Assembly: GCA_963708895.1 (NCBI GenBank)
Contig: CAVPUE010000002.1
Coordinates: 558,001 to 622,000, forward strand
DNA: 64,000 bases
Direction: 5' to 3'
Source: Bacillus_BD sp963708895
GTDB lineage: Bacteria > Bacillota > Bacilli > Bacillales > Cytobacillaceae
Within the stretch, counting starts at the first letter, position 1; each line of letters opens with the position of its first letter. The position numbers and the translations under genes are program-made. Shown here one piece after another: positions 36,173 through 45,569 of this stretch. A model generated the notes under the pieces. It searched no databases and was not told the origin of the DNA. It worked only from the letters and a program-made list of their open reading frames with translations.

Positions 36173-37586
36173 ATGGTTGTAGGTGATTTTCCAATTGAAA
36201 CAGATACGATTGTTATTGGAGCAGGTCCTGGTGGATATGTTGCTGCAATTCGTGCGGCTCAATTAGGACAAAAAGTAACGATTGTTGAAAAAGAATATCT
36301 TGGTGGCGTTTGTTTAAACGTGGGATGTATTCCATCCAAAGCACTTATTTCTGCAGGCCATCGTTATGAAACAGCAAAGCATTCAGAGTCATATGGTATA
36401 AAAGCAGAAAATGTAACACTTGATTTTTCAAAAGTACAAGAGTTTAAAGCAAGTGTTGTTCAAAAGTTAGTTGGCGGTGTCGAAGGATTATTAAAAGGGA
36501 ATAAAGTTGATATTGTTCGTGGAGAAGCATTTTTTGTTGATAGTAATTCATTAAAAGTGATGACTGAAACATCTTCACAAACATATAATTTTAAAAATGC
36601 GATTATTGCAACAGGTTCTCGTCCGATTGAGTTACCTACTTTTAAATATTCTAAACGTGTTCTTAACTCAACAGGTGCACTTAATTTACAAGAAGTTCCT
36701 AATAAAATCGTTGTGATTGGTGGCGGTGTTATTGGAGTTGAACTAGGTACTGCTTATGCAAACTTTGGTACACAAGTTACGATTTTAGAGGGTGCAGATG
36801 ACATTTTAAGTGTAGGATTCGAAAAACAAATGTCTAGTCTTGTCAAACGTTCATTAAAGAAAAAAGGCGCAGAAATTTATGCAAAGGCAATGGCAAAAGG
36901 TGTTGAAGAAACAGAAACAGGTGTAGTGGTAACATGCTGAAATTAAAGGTGAAGAAAAGAAATTTGAAGCTGATTATGTATTTGTGATGGTTGGAAGACG
37001 TCCAAATACAAACGATATGGGACTTGAACAAGCTGGTGTAAAAATGAATGATCGTGGCATTATTGAAATCGATAAACAATGCCGTACAAATGTAAGTAAT
37101 ATTTATGCCATTGGTGATATTGTTCCAGGTCCACAATTAGCTCATAAAGCATCATATGAAGCGAAAATTGCTGCAGAAGCAATTGCAGGACAACCTTCTG
37201 AAATTGATTATATTGGTATGCCTGCAGTAGTGTTCTCTGATCCAGAACTTGCATCTGTTGGATATTCAACAGATGATGCGAAAAAAGAAGGAATCGAAGT
37301 AATTGCGGCTAAATTCCCATATGGTGGGAATGGACGTGCGTTATCACTTGGAAGTGCAGATGGATTTGTTAAATTAGTTACCCGTAAAGAAGATGGTGTT
37401 GTCATTGGTGCACAAATTGCAGGTGCCAATGCATCTGATATTATTTCTGAATTAGGACTTGCTATTGAATCTGGATTGACTGCAGAAGATATTGCATTAA
37501 CGATTCATGCACATCCAACACTTGGAGAAATGGTTATGGAAGCTGCAGAAGTAGCAATCGGATCACCTATCCATATGTTAAAATAA
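36173..37586 (+). CDS. pdhD: Dihydrolipoamide dehydrogenase E3, one frameshift
   Basis: The FAD enzyme that re-oxidises lipoamide and makes NADH. It is about 470 residues: FAD-binding VIGAGPGGYVAAIRAA, redox disulfide GGVCLNVGCIPSKAL (near residue 45), NAD-binding VIGGGVIGVELGTAYANFG, and the interface domain with HAHPTLGEMVMEAAE (catalytic His-Glu). Near 36935 the frame breaks at GVVVTC-stop and resumes as AEIKGEEKKFEADYVFVMVGRRPNTN, one extra base. ATG with GGAGG within the end of pdhC. Confidence 0.95.
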
Positions 37587-37596
37587 ATTTAAAAGG

Positions 37597-37636
37597 AAAG
37601 CTGTCTATAAGATCATTCTTATTTGGCAGCTTTTTT
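37597..37636 (+). terminator. Terminator of the pdh operon
   Basis: Stem AAAGCTG(T)C / G(G)CAGCTTT with an inner ATAAGAT/ATTCTTAT pairing and a T-run. Confidence 0.8.
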
Positions 37637-37814
37637 ATTTTGGCTAAGTTCTTGTTGAGTAATGTGAATAACTGAATGATGAAATTTTTGAATATTGTAG
37701 TAATTTTGTAAGAAAGTAGTGACAAATTTTAGAACATTTTAATAATTGATTGCATATACTGCATCTTTAAAATAAAATTAAAGCTAGAAAGATAAATAAA
37801 GGAGGAGAATAAAA

Positions 37815-38114
37815 ATGGAAATATTCGAAAAATTATATGATGAAGATGAAAATGTAAAAGTTCGTTTTATCGGTTTTACTACAGAGTTAGCTAGGTATGA
37901 CTTTGGAATTATATATACGAACGTATTCTTTGGAAAACCTCTTGTTGTTTGCATGCAAACTGGCCGTTCAACGATCCTCGACCCTGAAGACCTCAATGAC
38001 ACAGAATATTTAATGACGATTTTTAAAATTGATGATTTTCAACAAGCGACTGATTTAGCAGAATTTTTCTCGCAAGCATTACCGAGCACACCTCTACAAG
38101 CACAATATATTTAA
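37815..38114 (+). CDS. Conserved small protein (DUF3055-like)
   Basis: A soluble 99-residue protein: VRFIGFTTELARYDFGIIYTNVFFGKPLVVCMQTGRS, then a helical end (ATDLAEFFSQALPS). The pattern matches my memory of the DUF3055 family found across Bacillaceae and staphylococci; the function is unknown. ATG with AAAGGAGGAG upstream, and a strong terminator after. Not part of the pdh operon, which ends with a terminator upstream. Confidence 0.78.
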   Translation: MEIFEKLYDEDENVKVRFIGFTTELARYDFGIIYTNVFFGKPLVVCMQTGRSTILDPEDLNDTEYLMTIFKIDDFQQATDLAEFFSQALPSTPLQAQYI

Positions 38115-38135
38115 CTTTTTATAAGAAAAGCCATT

Positions 38136-38187
38136 AAAGCGTTATCTGCAAGTGGGACAAATCGTTCCCCTTGCAGATAACGCTTTT
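38136..38187 (+). terminator. Strong terminator after the DUF3055-like gene
   Basis: Stem AAAGCGTTATCTGCAAG / CTTGCAGATAACGCTTT with an inner GGG/CCC and T-run. Confidence 0.9.
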
Positions 38188-38271
38188 TCATTTGCTTTTA
38201 TAATTGAACAGGAGTAAAGTGGGACAGAAAATGTACCACAGGGATTTAAATAGTCCAACACATTTATTTAA

Positions 38272-38314
38272 TGTGTTATACAATTTATACTTGATTTTTT
38301 AATAGTGTTATATT
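38272..38314 (+). promoter_or_regulatory. Two CcpN-like operators at the SR1 promoter
   Basis: TGTGTTATACA (38272-38282) matches the CcpN consensus TRTGHYATAYW, as I remember it, at 11 of 11 positions; AGTGTTATATT (38304-38314) at 10 of 11. One lies just upstream of the -35 box and one in the spacer, a fitting place for repression. Confidence 0.6.
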
Positions 38315-38319
38315 ATTAT
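38291..38319 (+). promoter_or_regulatory. Sigma-A promoter of SR1
   Basis: TTGATT (38291-38296), 17-base spacer, TATTAT (38314-38319). Start of transcription expected near 38326. Confidence 0.6.
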
Positions 38320-38332
38320 AAATATATAGAAA

Positions 38333-38347
38333 TGATAAGCGCTTTCA
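38333..38347. promoter_or_regulatory. cre-like site in the SR1 leader
   Basis: TGATAAGCGCTTTCA is a near-palindromic cre (TGAAAGCGCTTTCA) with one extra base. It lies just after the transcription start, where CcpA could block elongation. Confidence 0.4.
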
Positions 38348-38383
38348 AAATTAGAGAATTATACATCATAAGGAGATGGAGAA

Positions 38384-38506
38384 ATGGGCACAATCGTATG
38401 TCAAGAGTGCAATGCAACAATCGATTACTTCGAGGATGAAAAAGTAACTGTCCTATATTCATCCAAATGCAATTGCTCAAAACATGAACATAATAAAGAA
38501 AAATAA
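38384..38506 (+). CDS. SR1P small Cys-rich peptide
   Basis: A 40-residue peptide encoded in the SR1 RNA: MGTIVCQECNATIDYFEDEK, then TVLYSSKCNCSKHE. Two Cys pairs (CxxC at 6-9 and CxC at 29-31) suggest metal binding. The N-terminus closely matches my memory of B. subtilis SR1P, which binds glyceraldehyde-3-phosphate dehydrogenase GapA and promotes its role with RNase J1. ATG has AAGGAGATGGAG upstream. rnjA lies about 8 kb away in this window. Confidence 0.85.
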   Translation: MGTIVCQECNATIDYFEDEKVTVLYSSKCNCSKHEHNKEK

Positions 38507-38528
38507 AAATATTTTGAATGAATAAATT

Positions 38529-38559
38529 AACAGCATGCCTAATAAGGATGCTGTTTTTT
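38529..38559 (+). terminator. SR1 terminator
   Basis: Stem ACAGCATGCC / GGATGCTGT (one bulge) followed by TTTTTTG. Confidence 0.8.
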
Positions 38560-38561
38560 GT

Positions 38562-38603
38562 AATAAGAAGAGGTTGTCTCAAGTTGAGACAACCTCTTCT
38601 TAT
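38562..38603 (-). terminator. Terminator after speA
   Basis: Perfect stem of about 20 bases, AATAAGAAGAGGTTGTCTCA with its complement around a short loop, reaching the speA stop; bidirectional. Confidence 0.9.
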
Positions 38604-40072
38604 TATTTAATAGCATGATGCTCTTTAATGACACGTAGCATTCTAAAGTCAAAATCTTCAGGACCTTGAACAGGTAGTCCTGCATCTCGATTCTTTTTAA
38701 TATAAACTAAATTTTCTTCTGAAATGATTTCACCTGGAATAAAAATAGGAATTCCAGGAGGATAAACCATGATAAACTCAGCAATGATTCTTCCTTCTGA
38801 ATCATCAAATGGCACAAGCTCTGTTTCAGAATAAAAAGCATCTCGAGGTGATACGGCAAGGATTGGGATTTCAGGTAGTAGTACTTGAGTATTGATCTTT
38901 GCTGCTAGTAAAGCTCTTTCCTTGCATAAAGCTGCTAATGCTGAAACTAATATATTTGCTTCTTCTTCTGAATCCCCTGGAGTAATTAAGCACAGTATAT
39001 TGTATAGATCTGACATTTCCACTTCAATATTATAGTTTTCTCGTAACCACATTTCTACATCAAATCCAGACAAGCCTAAATCCTTAACTGAAATAATTAA
39101 CTTAGTAGGGTCATAATCAAAAGCAGCATCTTTTTCAAGAATTTCATCGCCTACGCAATAAATATGGTCTAATTCATTAATTCTTTTACGAATCGAATTA
39201 GCCAGTTGGATGGTACGATCAAGTAATTCCCTTCCAGAAATAGCTAGTTCTTTTCTAGCCACATCTAATGAAGCTAATAATAAATAAGATGTAGAAGTCG
39301 TTGTCAGCATACTAAGGACGGATTGAACCCGTTTGTATGAAACACGATTTCCTTTTACATTTAGGATTGAACTTTGTGTCATCGATCCACCAAGCTTATG
39401 AACACTTGTGGCAGCCATATCTGCTCCAGCTTGCATAGCGGATAATGGGAGATCATCATGAAAATGAATATGGACTCCGTGGGCTTCATCCACTAGTACA
39501 GGAATATCATAAGAATGTGCTATTTCTACGATGCTTTTCAAATCAGCAGAAATACCAAAGTATGTTGGATTGATGACAAGTACCGCTTTTGCATCAGGGT
39601 ACTCTTCAAGGGCTCTAATAAGAGAATCGGTTGTGATCCCATGTGAGATACCTAGATGTTCGTCAATTTCAGGATGAATAAAAATTGGAATCGCACCAGA
39701 AAATACGATGGCTGACATAACGGATTTATGAACGTTACGAGGCACAATAATTTTATCTCCAGGTCCACAAACAGACATAATCATCGCCATAATGGCACCG
39801 CTAGTTCCTTGAACTGAAAAGAATGTATGGTCAGCACCAAAGGCTTCTGCGGCTAAATCCTGTGCTTCTTTAATAATCCCTTTTGGTTGATGTAAATCAT
39901 CAAGGGGTCCAATGTTAATTAAGTCTATAGAAAGTGCATTATCACCAATAAATTCTCTAAATTCAGGAGCAATACCTTTTCCTTTTTTATGTCCAGGTAT
40001 ATGAAATTGAATAGGATTCTTTTTTGAATGTTGAACTAAGCCGCTAAATAACGGAGTATGTGATTGAGACAA
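38603..40072 (-). CDS. speA: Arginine decarboxylase (Orn/Lys/Arg family), PLP-dependent
   Basis: Makes agmatine from arginine, the first step of polyamine synthesis in Bacillus. It is 489 residues (SpeA is 490). The fold-type I PLP domain shows FHIPGHKKGKG at the start, FFSVQGTSGAIMAMIMS, VDEAHGVHIHFHDDLP (Asp and His at the cofactor) and the Schiff-base Lys in ATSVHKLGGSMTQ (about 224); the C-terminal domain has YPPGIPIFIPGE. TTG start at 40072 with AAGAGGTG upstream and no ATG near. In the B. subtilis order pdhD-SR1-speA-yktA. Confidence 0.95.
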   Translation of the reverse strand: MSQSHTPLFSGLVQHSKKNPIQFHIPGHKKGKGIAPEFREFIGDNALSIDLINIGPLDDLHQPKGIIKEAQDLAAEAFGADHTFFSVQGTSGAIMAMIMSVCGPGDKIIVPRNVHKSVMSAIVFSGAIPIFIHPEIDEHLGISHGITTDSLIRALEEYPDAKAVLVINPTYFGISADLKSIVEIAHSYDIPVLVDEAHGVHIHFHDDLPLSAMQAGADMAATSVHKLGGSMTQSSILNVKGNRVSYKRVQSVLSMLTTTSTSYLLLASLDVARKELAISGRELLDRTIQLANSIRKRINELDHIYCVGDEILEKDAAFDYDPTKLIISVKDLGLSGFDVEMWLRENYNIEVEMSDLYNILCLITPGDSEEEANILVSALAALCKERALLAAKINTQVLLPEIPILAVSPRDAFYSETELVPFDDSEGRIIAEFIMVYPPGIPIFIPGEIISEENLVYIKKNRDAGLPVQGPEDFDFRMLRVIKEHHAIK

Positions 40073-40371
40073 TAGTTATTAACACCTCTTTATATGAATA
40101 TAAAAAACTTCTTCGTAAAGTTATAAAACAAATGAAATTATAGCATTATTCCTTTTTTTTGCATAGATATTTTTAAATTTCTTATAAAAGGTTTATCTTG
40201 TCCTAAATTAGTTTGTGACTCAATTAGGTAGAATAAACATGAAAGAAGAAATTAAATAATATATGTCTAATAAAAGAGTTTTTGTTATAAGATGAAGATG
40301 GAAGACAAGCGTGTATCTTGAGTATCTTCGCTTATTTAAAGGTTAAAATACAGAAAGAGAGGATGAGACAA

Positions 40372-40641
40372 TTGGAATATCAATATCCAATTGATCATAA
40401 TTGGTCAACAGATGAAATTATTGATGTGATTCGCTTTTTTGAAAAAATCGAACAAGCTTATGAAAAGGGGATTGACAGGGATATCCTGTTAACTTTGTAT
40501 AATCGCTTCAAAGAAATCGTTCCAAGTAAAGCGCAAGAAAAGACGTTGTGTGCGGAATTTGAAGAAGTTAGTGGATATTCGTCTTACCGTACGATAAAAA
40601 AAGCTAGAGATGCAAATTCTGGTTCAATAATAAGAATGTAA
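40372..40641 (+). CDS. yktA: UPF0223 protein YktA
   Basis: A small helical soluble protein, 89 residues. YQYPIDHNWSTDEIIDVIRFFEKIEQAYEKG and the C-terminal YSSYRTIKKARDA are the UPF0223 pattern. The function is unknown. TTG 40372 (Met-Glu-Tyr-Gln) is chosen because GAGAGG lies nine bases upstream; the ATG at 40363 overlaps that site. Order next to speA and yktB as in B. subtilis. Confidence 0.87.
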   Translation: MEYQYPIDHNWSTDEIIDVIRFFEKIEQAYEKGIDRDILLTLYNRFKEIVPSKAQEKTLCAEFEEVSGYSSYRTIKKARDANSGSIIRM

Positions 40642-40673
40642 TCCTTATTATTTGCATATATTAGAAAACAAAC

Positions 40674-40718
40674 AACAAACCTCCCAGGTTCTATAGAAGA
40701 AATTAGGAGGTTTGTTTC
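40674..40718. terminator. Terminator between yktA and yktB
   Basis: Stem AACAAACCTCC / GGAGGTTTGTT with a 21-base loop, between convergent genes. Confidence 0.7.
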
Positions 40719-40780
40719 CAACTTTATTATATGCTTGCTACAAGTAAATATGATTAAAACTTGAGCTTGGTTTGAGTGAT

Positions 40781-41401
40781 TTAAAGCATTTTATAAAGTG
40801 GGTTTAATTCATTAAAAACAGAATCAACTTTATCAAGGATTTGTTGCCCAGACAGCCCAATTGCTTGATCTCTTGGTATTTGGTAACCACATAGGATCTC
40901 AGCCTTTTTAACGGATTGTAAACGGACAAACATGCTAGTCAAGTCTTCTTTTGATAAGTCTTTATGATGTAAAACTTCAGGTTTCATGTGATCTAGGGAC
41001 CACACAAAATCATCTGGAATGCGTGAATAAATCTTGTTGATATTCATTTGTAGTGTTTGAGCAAATTCTACTTTACGTGGTGCTTCATAAATAATCGCAA
41101 ACCAGATAAAAAGATGGGTTCCCCATAACCCAATTTGAAAATGAGGTAACATCTTATAGCCTCTAGAATTAGTTGCAAAAGCTACCCATGTATCATTTGG
41201 TGGATTAATCGTTCTTCTGGCATGCTTCGCTACATGTGGATATATCTCTTCTCCAAGCATGGAAGATAAAGTGGGAGCAAAATAGTTTCCTAGAAATTCT
41301 AATTTCGGTCTTATATTTGTTTTAAGGGCATCCATTCGGTATTCTAAACCCTCAATAGAAAAAACATTAAAATCAGTATCTGTAAAACCACTAAAAGACA
41401 A
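40781..41401 (-). CDS. yktB: UPF0637 (DUF1054) protein YktB
   Basis: A soluble 206-residue protein: FTDTDFNVFSIEGLEYRMDALKTNIRPKLEFLGNYFAPTLS, then HVAKHARRTINPPNDTWVAFATNSRGYKMLPHFQIGLW, both diagnostic of the UPF0637 family. The function is unknown. TTG start with TAAAGGAGG upstream. It faces yktA. Confidence 0.9.
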   Translation of the reverse strand: MSFSGFTDTDFNVFSIEGLEYRMDALKTNIRPKLEFLGNYFAPTLSSMLGEEIYPHVAKHARRTINPPNDTWVAFATNSRGYKMLPHFQIGLWGTHLFIWFAIIYEAPRKVEFAQTLQMNINKIYSRIPDDFVWSLDHMKPEVLHHKDLSKEDLTSMFVRLQSVKKAEILCGYQIPRDQAIGLSGQQILDKVDSVFNELNPLYKML

Positions 41402-41629
41402 TGTTTAAACCTCCTTTATTTAAAACATTTTACCATATTCATTCATAAACAAGAAGGAAGAGGATTAACCACTGAGAAAGATGATAGGGTAGCCTATGAA
41501 AAATGAAAATTTAATAGGCAAATGTGCAAATTAGTTGCAAGATTAGTATTTTCCACATAATATAATATTACAAATAGACAGATAATTAGAAAAAGACTCA
41601 ATAATTATTTTGGAAGGGGTGTACTGTCA

Positions 41630-41824
41630 ATGAAACAAGTGATGAATTCAATTAAAACAAAAGCGATTGAGAAGGAAAGAAAGGCTATTTTAAGGTTGGA
41701 AATGGATTATGAATTGGCAGTGTTATTTGAGGCAATGGGAGAAAAGAATGAAACGAAGAAAAGCAAAAGTAAAGAAAAACTTGAAAAAATCAGACAGGAA
41801 CTTCTTACTTTAAAAGCGTTGTAA
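41630..41824 (+). CDS. ykzI: YkzI-like small protein
   Basis: A 64-residue soluble, charged, coiled-coil-like protein (IKTKAIEKERKAILRLEMDYELAVLFEAMGE, then a Lys-rich end). Size and place (yktB-ykzI-suhB) match B. subtilis YkzI. ATG with GGAAGGGGTG upstream. The function is unknown. Confidence 0.78.
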   Translation: MKQVMNSIKTKAIEKERKAILRLEMDYELAVLFEAMGEKNETKKSKSKEKLEKIRQELLTLKAL

Positions 41825-41887
41825 ATTTTTAGTTGTAAATTCTTAAAGGAGAAAAAATAAAACATGCTTACAAAAGGTAATACTTAG

Positions 41888-41923
41888 AAACGAACTCTCG
41901 CAAATAGAAAGAGTTCGTTTTTT
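41888..41923 (+). terminator. Terminator after ykzI
   Basis: Stem AAACGAACTCT / AGAGTTCGTTT with an 11-base loop and T-run. Confidence 0.85.
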
Positions 41924-42018
41924 ATGTTTAGAGGAGAAAGTGGTTTATAAGGAATAAATAGTTTAAAATATCCATATACAAAAAATGCTAAAATTTTATT
42001 AGGTGTTGGAGGTTAGGA

Positions 42019-42819
42019 ATGACAAATTGGGTTGATATAGATAAAAAAGCAAAAGCTTGGCTGAAAGACGCAGGTCTTATGATTAAGAAATCCTTTTCAA
42101 AGACATTGGAGATTCAAACAAAATCGAATCAAAATGATTTGGTAACTGAAATCGATCGGAAAACGGAACAGTTTTTTATAGAGAAAATACGTGAAGCATA
42201 TCCAGAACATAAAATCTTAGGTGAAGAAGGATTAGGCGATCAGATCACATCTACAGATGGTATTGTTTGGATGGTTGATCCAATCGATGGAACGATGAAT
42301 TTTGTGCATATGCAAAGAAATTTCGCGATATCAATCGGAATTTATGAAAATGGGATCGGAAAAATTGGGTTAGTTTATGATGTTGTGCATGATGAATTAT
42401 ATCATTGTCTAAAAGGGAACGGGGTTTATATGAATGATACTGCCTTAAAACCGTTAGAGACAGCGAAAGTCTCAACAGCTATCATCGGCTTAAATCCTAC
42501 ATGGGTAACAGAGAATAAAAGAATTGATCCTCGGGTACTAGGACCGCTTATTAAAGACTCCCGTGGAACGAGGAATTACGGTTGTGCATCACTTGAAATA
42601 GCCAATGTTGCTGCAGGTAGGTTAGATGCTTATATTTCACTTCGTTTGTCACCATGGGATTATGCAGCAGGAAAAATCATGGTCGAGGAACTTGGTGGGA
42701 TTGTCACTGATTTAAGAGGTGAACCTTTAAATTTATTAGATCAAACATCCGTCTTTATCTCAAAACAGGGTATCCATAAAGAAGTGATGGAGAATTATTT
42801 ACACAATGGAAATTGGTAA
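42019..42819 (+). CDS. suhB: Inositol-1-monophosphatase family protein SuhB/YktC
   Basis: A Mg2+-dependent phosphatase, 266 residues. Metal-binding motifs are all present: GEEG (about 72), VDPIDGTMNFVH (about 90) and the late WDYAAGKIMVEELGG (about 213). The N-terminal NDLVTEIDRKTE is also conserved. ATG with TTGGAGG upstream. Followed by a terminator. Confidence 0.93.
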   Translation: MTNWVDIDKKAKAWLKDAGLMIKKSFSKTLEIQTKSNQNDLVTEIDRKTEQFFIEKIREAYPEHKILGEEGLGDQITSTDGIVWMVDPIDGTMNFVHMQRNFAISIGIYENGIGKIGLVYDVVHDELYHCLKGNGVYMNDTALKPLETAKVSTAIIGLNPTWVTENKRIDPRVLGPLIKDSRGTRNYGCASLEIANVAAGRLDAYISLRLSPWDYAAGKIMVEELGGIVTDLRGEPLNLLDQTSVFISKQGIHKEVMENYLHNGNW

Positions 42820-42868
42820 TGAGTACATGACAGATTAGCGAATTAAAAAAAATCCGTTCTAATTAGAC

Positions 42869-42900
42869 CGAAAGAGACTGTTTTAAACAGTCTCTTTCGC
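42869..42900. terminator. Bidirectional terminator between suhB and ylaF
   Basis: Stem CGAAAGAGACTGTTT / AAACAGTCTCTTTCG; its right half overlaps the last codons of the ylaF-like gene. Confidence 0.8.
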
Positions 42901-43068
42901 ATTTATCTTTTTCTTTTTTGAAAATCCTAATCCCATAATGAACACTAATAATAGGATGCTTGCTATGACCCCAATAAAACTCTCCATCGCAATGAAAATT
43001 CCTATTCCCAAAAAGGATATAGTAGCGAATACGGCTAATAATAAAAAGAATGGATTCACTTTTTTCAA
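42883..43068 (-). CDS. ylaF: YlaF-like small membrane protein
   Basis: A 61-residue protein with two hydrophobic helices (FFLLLAVFATISFLGIGIFIA and IGVIASILLLVFIMGLGF) and a Lys-rich tail SKKKKINAK. It matches the size and position of B. subtilis YlaF, just upstream and divergent from typA. TTG start with GGGAG upstream. The terminator stem overlaps its 3' end. The function is unknown. Confidence 0.7.
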   Translation of the reverse strand: MKKVNPFFLLLAVFATISFLGIGIFIAMESFIGVIASILLLVFIMGLGFSKKKKINAKETV

Positions 43069-43274
43069 ACGTATACACTCCCTGTTTTAAAAACTGTTTT
43101 TTCAAAGATTTCAAAATGATAAGAAATCCTTATTCTTATTTTACAAAAAAAAAATTTAAGTTTCCACTTTAAGTGTGATATAATATCTCAGTTAAGTCTC
43201 AGGCAACAGTAATCGTTCATTTGATTCCTGATTATATAATGTTTCACCTTAAAAAAGGTAGGAGGAAATTTACT

Positions 43275-45117
43275 TTGAAATTGAGAGAAGATATTCGAAA
43301 TATTGCCATTATTGCCCACGTTGACCATGGAAAAACAACAATGGTTGACCAATTATTAAAACAAGCTGGTACATTCCGTTCAAATGAACATATAGAAGAA
43401 CGGGCTATGGATTCAGGTGATATTGAAAGAGAACGTGGAATTACTATTTTAGCTAAAAACACGGCTATTCAGTATAAAGATAAAAAAATTAACATTCTAG
43501 ATACTCCGGGACATGCTGACTTTGGTGGTGAAGTTGAGCGTATTATGAAAATGGTTGACGGTGTTTTGTTAATTGTTGATGCTTATGAAGGGTGTATGCC
43601 GCAAACACGATTTGTATTAAAAAAAGCACTAGAACAAAATTTAACACCGATTGTCGTTGTTAACAAAATTGACCGTGATTTTGCTCGTCCTGCTGAAGTA
43701 GTAGATGAAGTAATTGATCTTTTCATTGAACTTGATGCAAATGAAGAGCAACTTGATTTTCCAGTTGTTTATGCTTCAGGTATTAATGGAACAGCAAGTG
43801 TTGATCCAGAAAAACAAGATGAAAATATGCAGGTACTGTATGATATGATCCTTGAAAAGATTCCTGCTCCTGTTGATAATCGAGAAGAACCACTTCAGTT
43901 CCAAGTTGCTTTATTAGATTATAGTGAATTTGTAGGGAGAATTGGGATTGGACGTGTTTTCCGTGGTTCCATCAAAGTAGGTCAACAAGTAGCTTTAATG
44001 AAATTGGATGGATCAGTTAAGCAATTTAGAGTCTCAAAATTAATGGGATTCTTTGGGTTAAAACGATTGGAAATTCAAGAGGCCTATCCTGGAGATTTAA
44101 TAGCAGTTTCAGGTATGGAGGACATTAATGTTGGAGAAACAGTGTGTCCAATTGAAAATCAAGATGCTTTACCAGTTTTACGAATTGATGAACCAACTCT
44201 TCAAATGGAATTTGTTGTTAATAACAGTCCATTTGCTGGTCGTGAAGGGAAGTATGTTACTTCAAGAAAGATTGAAGAAAGATTACGTGAACAGCTTCAT
44301 ACAGATGTCTCTTTACGTGTTGATAATACAGATTCTCCTGACGCTTGGATTGTTTCAGGACGTGGAGAACTGCATTTATCGATTTTGATTGAAAATATGC
44401 GTCGTGAAGGATTCGAACTTCAAGTGTCAAAACCAGAAGTTATTGTTAGGGTCATCGACGGCGTTCGTTCGGAACCAGTTGAACGTGTTCAAATTGATGT
44501 TCCTGAAGAGCATACAGGCTCAGTCATGGAGTCAATGGGTGCAGCGTAAAGGTGAATTATTAGATATGATTAATAATGGTAATGGGCAAGTTCGTTTGAT
44601 TTTTAATGTACCAGCAAGAGGTTTAATTGGTTACACAACCGAATTCTTAACCTTAACTCGTGGTTATGGAATTATGAACCATACATTTGATAGCTATCAA
44701 CCAATGCAACAAGGACAGGTTGGGGGAAGACGTCAAGGGGTACTTGTTTCAATGGAAAATGGTAAAGCAACAACTTATGGAATTATGGGAGTAGAAGATC
44801 GTGGTGTTATTTTTGTAGAACCAGGTACAGAGATATACGAAGGTATGATTGTTGGGGAGCATAGCCGTGAAAATGATCTATCTGTAAATATTACAAAAAT
44901 GAAGCAACAGACAAATGTTCGTTCAGCGACAAAAGATCAAACCAATACGATTAAAAAGCCGCGTATTTTAACATTAGAAGAATCACTGGAATATTTAAAT
45001 GAAGATGAATATTGTGAAGTGACTCCAGAATCTATTCGTTTACGTAAAAAAATTCTTAATAAAAGTGAGCGTGAAAAATCAGCTAAAAAGAAAAAATCTT
45101 CAGAGGTTGAAGCTTAA
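43275..45117 (+). CDS. typA: Ribosome-associated GTPase TypA/BipA, one frameshift
   Basis: An EF-G-like translational GTPase that acts on the ribosome under stress and cold. G motifs: AHVDHGKTT (14-22), RERGITI, DTPGHADFGGE (about 76), NKID (about 131). Domain II, an EF-G-like domain and the BipA-specific C-terminus (VEDRGVIFVEPGTEVYEG-like) follow. The frame breaks near 44547 (GSVMESMGAA-stop) and resumes as RKGELLDMINNGNGQ, one extra base. Joined length about 613. TTG start with AGGAGG at nine bases, matching the family N-terminus. A TATAAT at 43179 is a possible promoter. Confidence 0.95.
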
Positions 45118-45124
45118 GATGATG

Positions 45125-45156
45125 AAAGGAAGGCGTTTAAAAGCCTTCCTTTTTTA
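45125..45156 (+). terminator. Terminator after typA
   Basis: Stem AAGGAAGGC / GCCTTCCTT followed by TTTT. Confidence 0.88.
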
Positions 45157-45236
45157 ATTCCTTTTTTAAATATTTGAAATAGTCCGTTATTCCATAGTAT
45201 AGTAGACTTACTAATTGATTTTATTAGGAGGTTTAG

Positions 45237-45569
45237 GTGGGGATGGATATATCAGATCGTCTTTCCTTTTTCGCAGCACTTTATAAGGTTGATGTTAATT
45301 CTGATTTAGGTATGTGGTTATTATATATAACGATATTAATATTAAGTATTGTTGTATTTAAATTAGGCTTTTCGCAAAAACTTCCCATCCTTAAATCGGT
45401 CATTATTTATGTATTCTTAATTTTTGGATGTACATTCTTAAGTTTTTTAGGGATTTTCCTTCCAATTACAGAAGGACTATTAGTAGCTGTGCTTATATTG
45501 GTTATTTATAAAGTTCGACTCTACAGACATAAAAAGACGATAGCGAATATTAGGAGAGGTGGGCAATGA
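45237..45569 (+). CDS. ylaH: YlaH-like membrane protein
   Basis: A membrane protein of 110 residues with an N-terminal amphipathic part (DRLSFFAALYKVDVNSDLG) and three hydrophobic helices, then a basic tail. It closely follows my memory of B. subtilis YlaH (RLSFFA.LY.VD; KLGFAQKLP). The start is GTG 45237 or ATG 45243; AGGAGG precedes both. Its stop overlaps the start of the next gene by four bases (ATGA). Confidence 0.85.
   Translation: MGMDISDRLSFFAALYKVDVNSDLGMWLLYITILILSIVVFKLGFSQKLPILKSVIIYVFLIFGCTFLSFLGIFLPITEGLLVAVLILVIYKVRLYRHKKTIANIRRGGQ

Larger units (their letters stand above)
38326..38559 (+). ncRNA. SR1-type dual-function small RNA
   Basis: An independent transcript unit between the pdh region and speA, the same place as SR1 in B. 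subtilis. It has its own promoter, about 230 bases, the small SR1P reading frame and a terminator. In B. subtilis SR1 base-pairs with ahrC mRNA and its peptide binds GapA. The base-pairing half cannot be verified here. Boundaries are predicted. Confidence 0.65.

Noticed and set aside
32587..37586. pdhABCD as pseudogenes or as programmed-frameshift genes
   Set aside because: The breaks lie at different places in each gene, lack slippery-site/stimulator structure and are restored by single-base changes; sequencing error explains them better.
41863..41886. Seven-codon frame (MLTKGNT) with AAAGGAG upstream, after ykzI
   Set aside because: Too short to support as a gene, and it directly precedes the ykzI terminator; probably chance.
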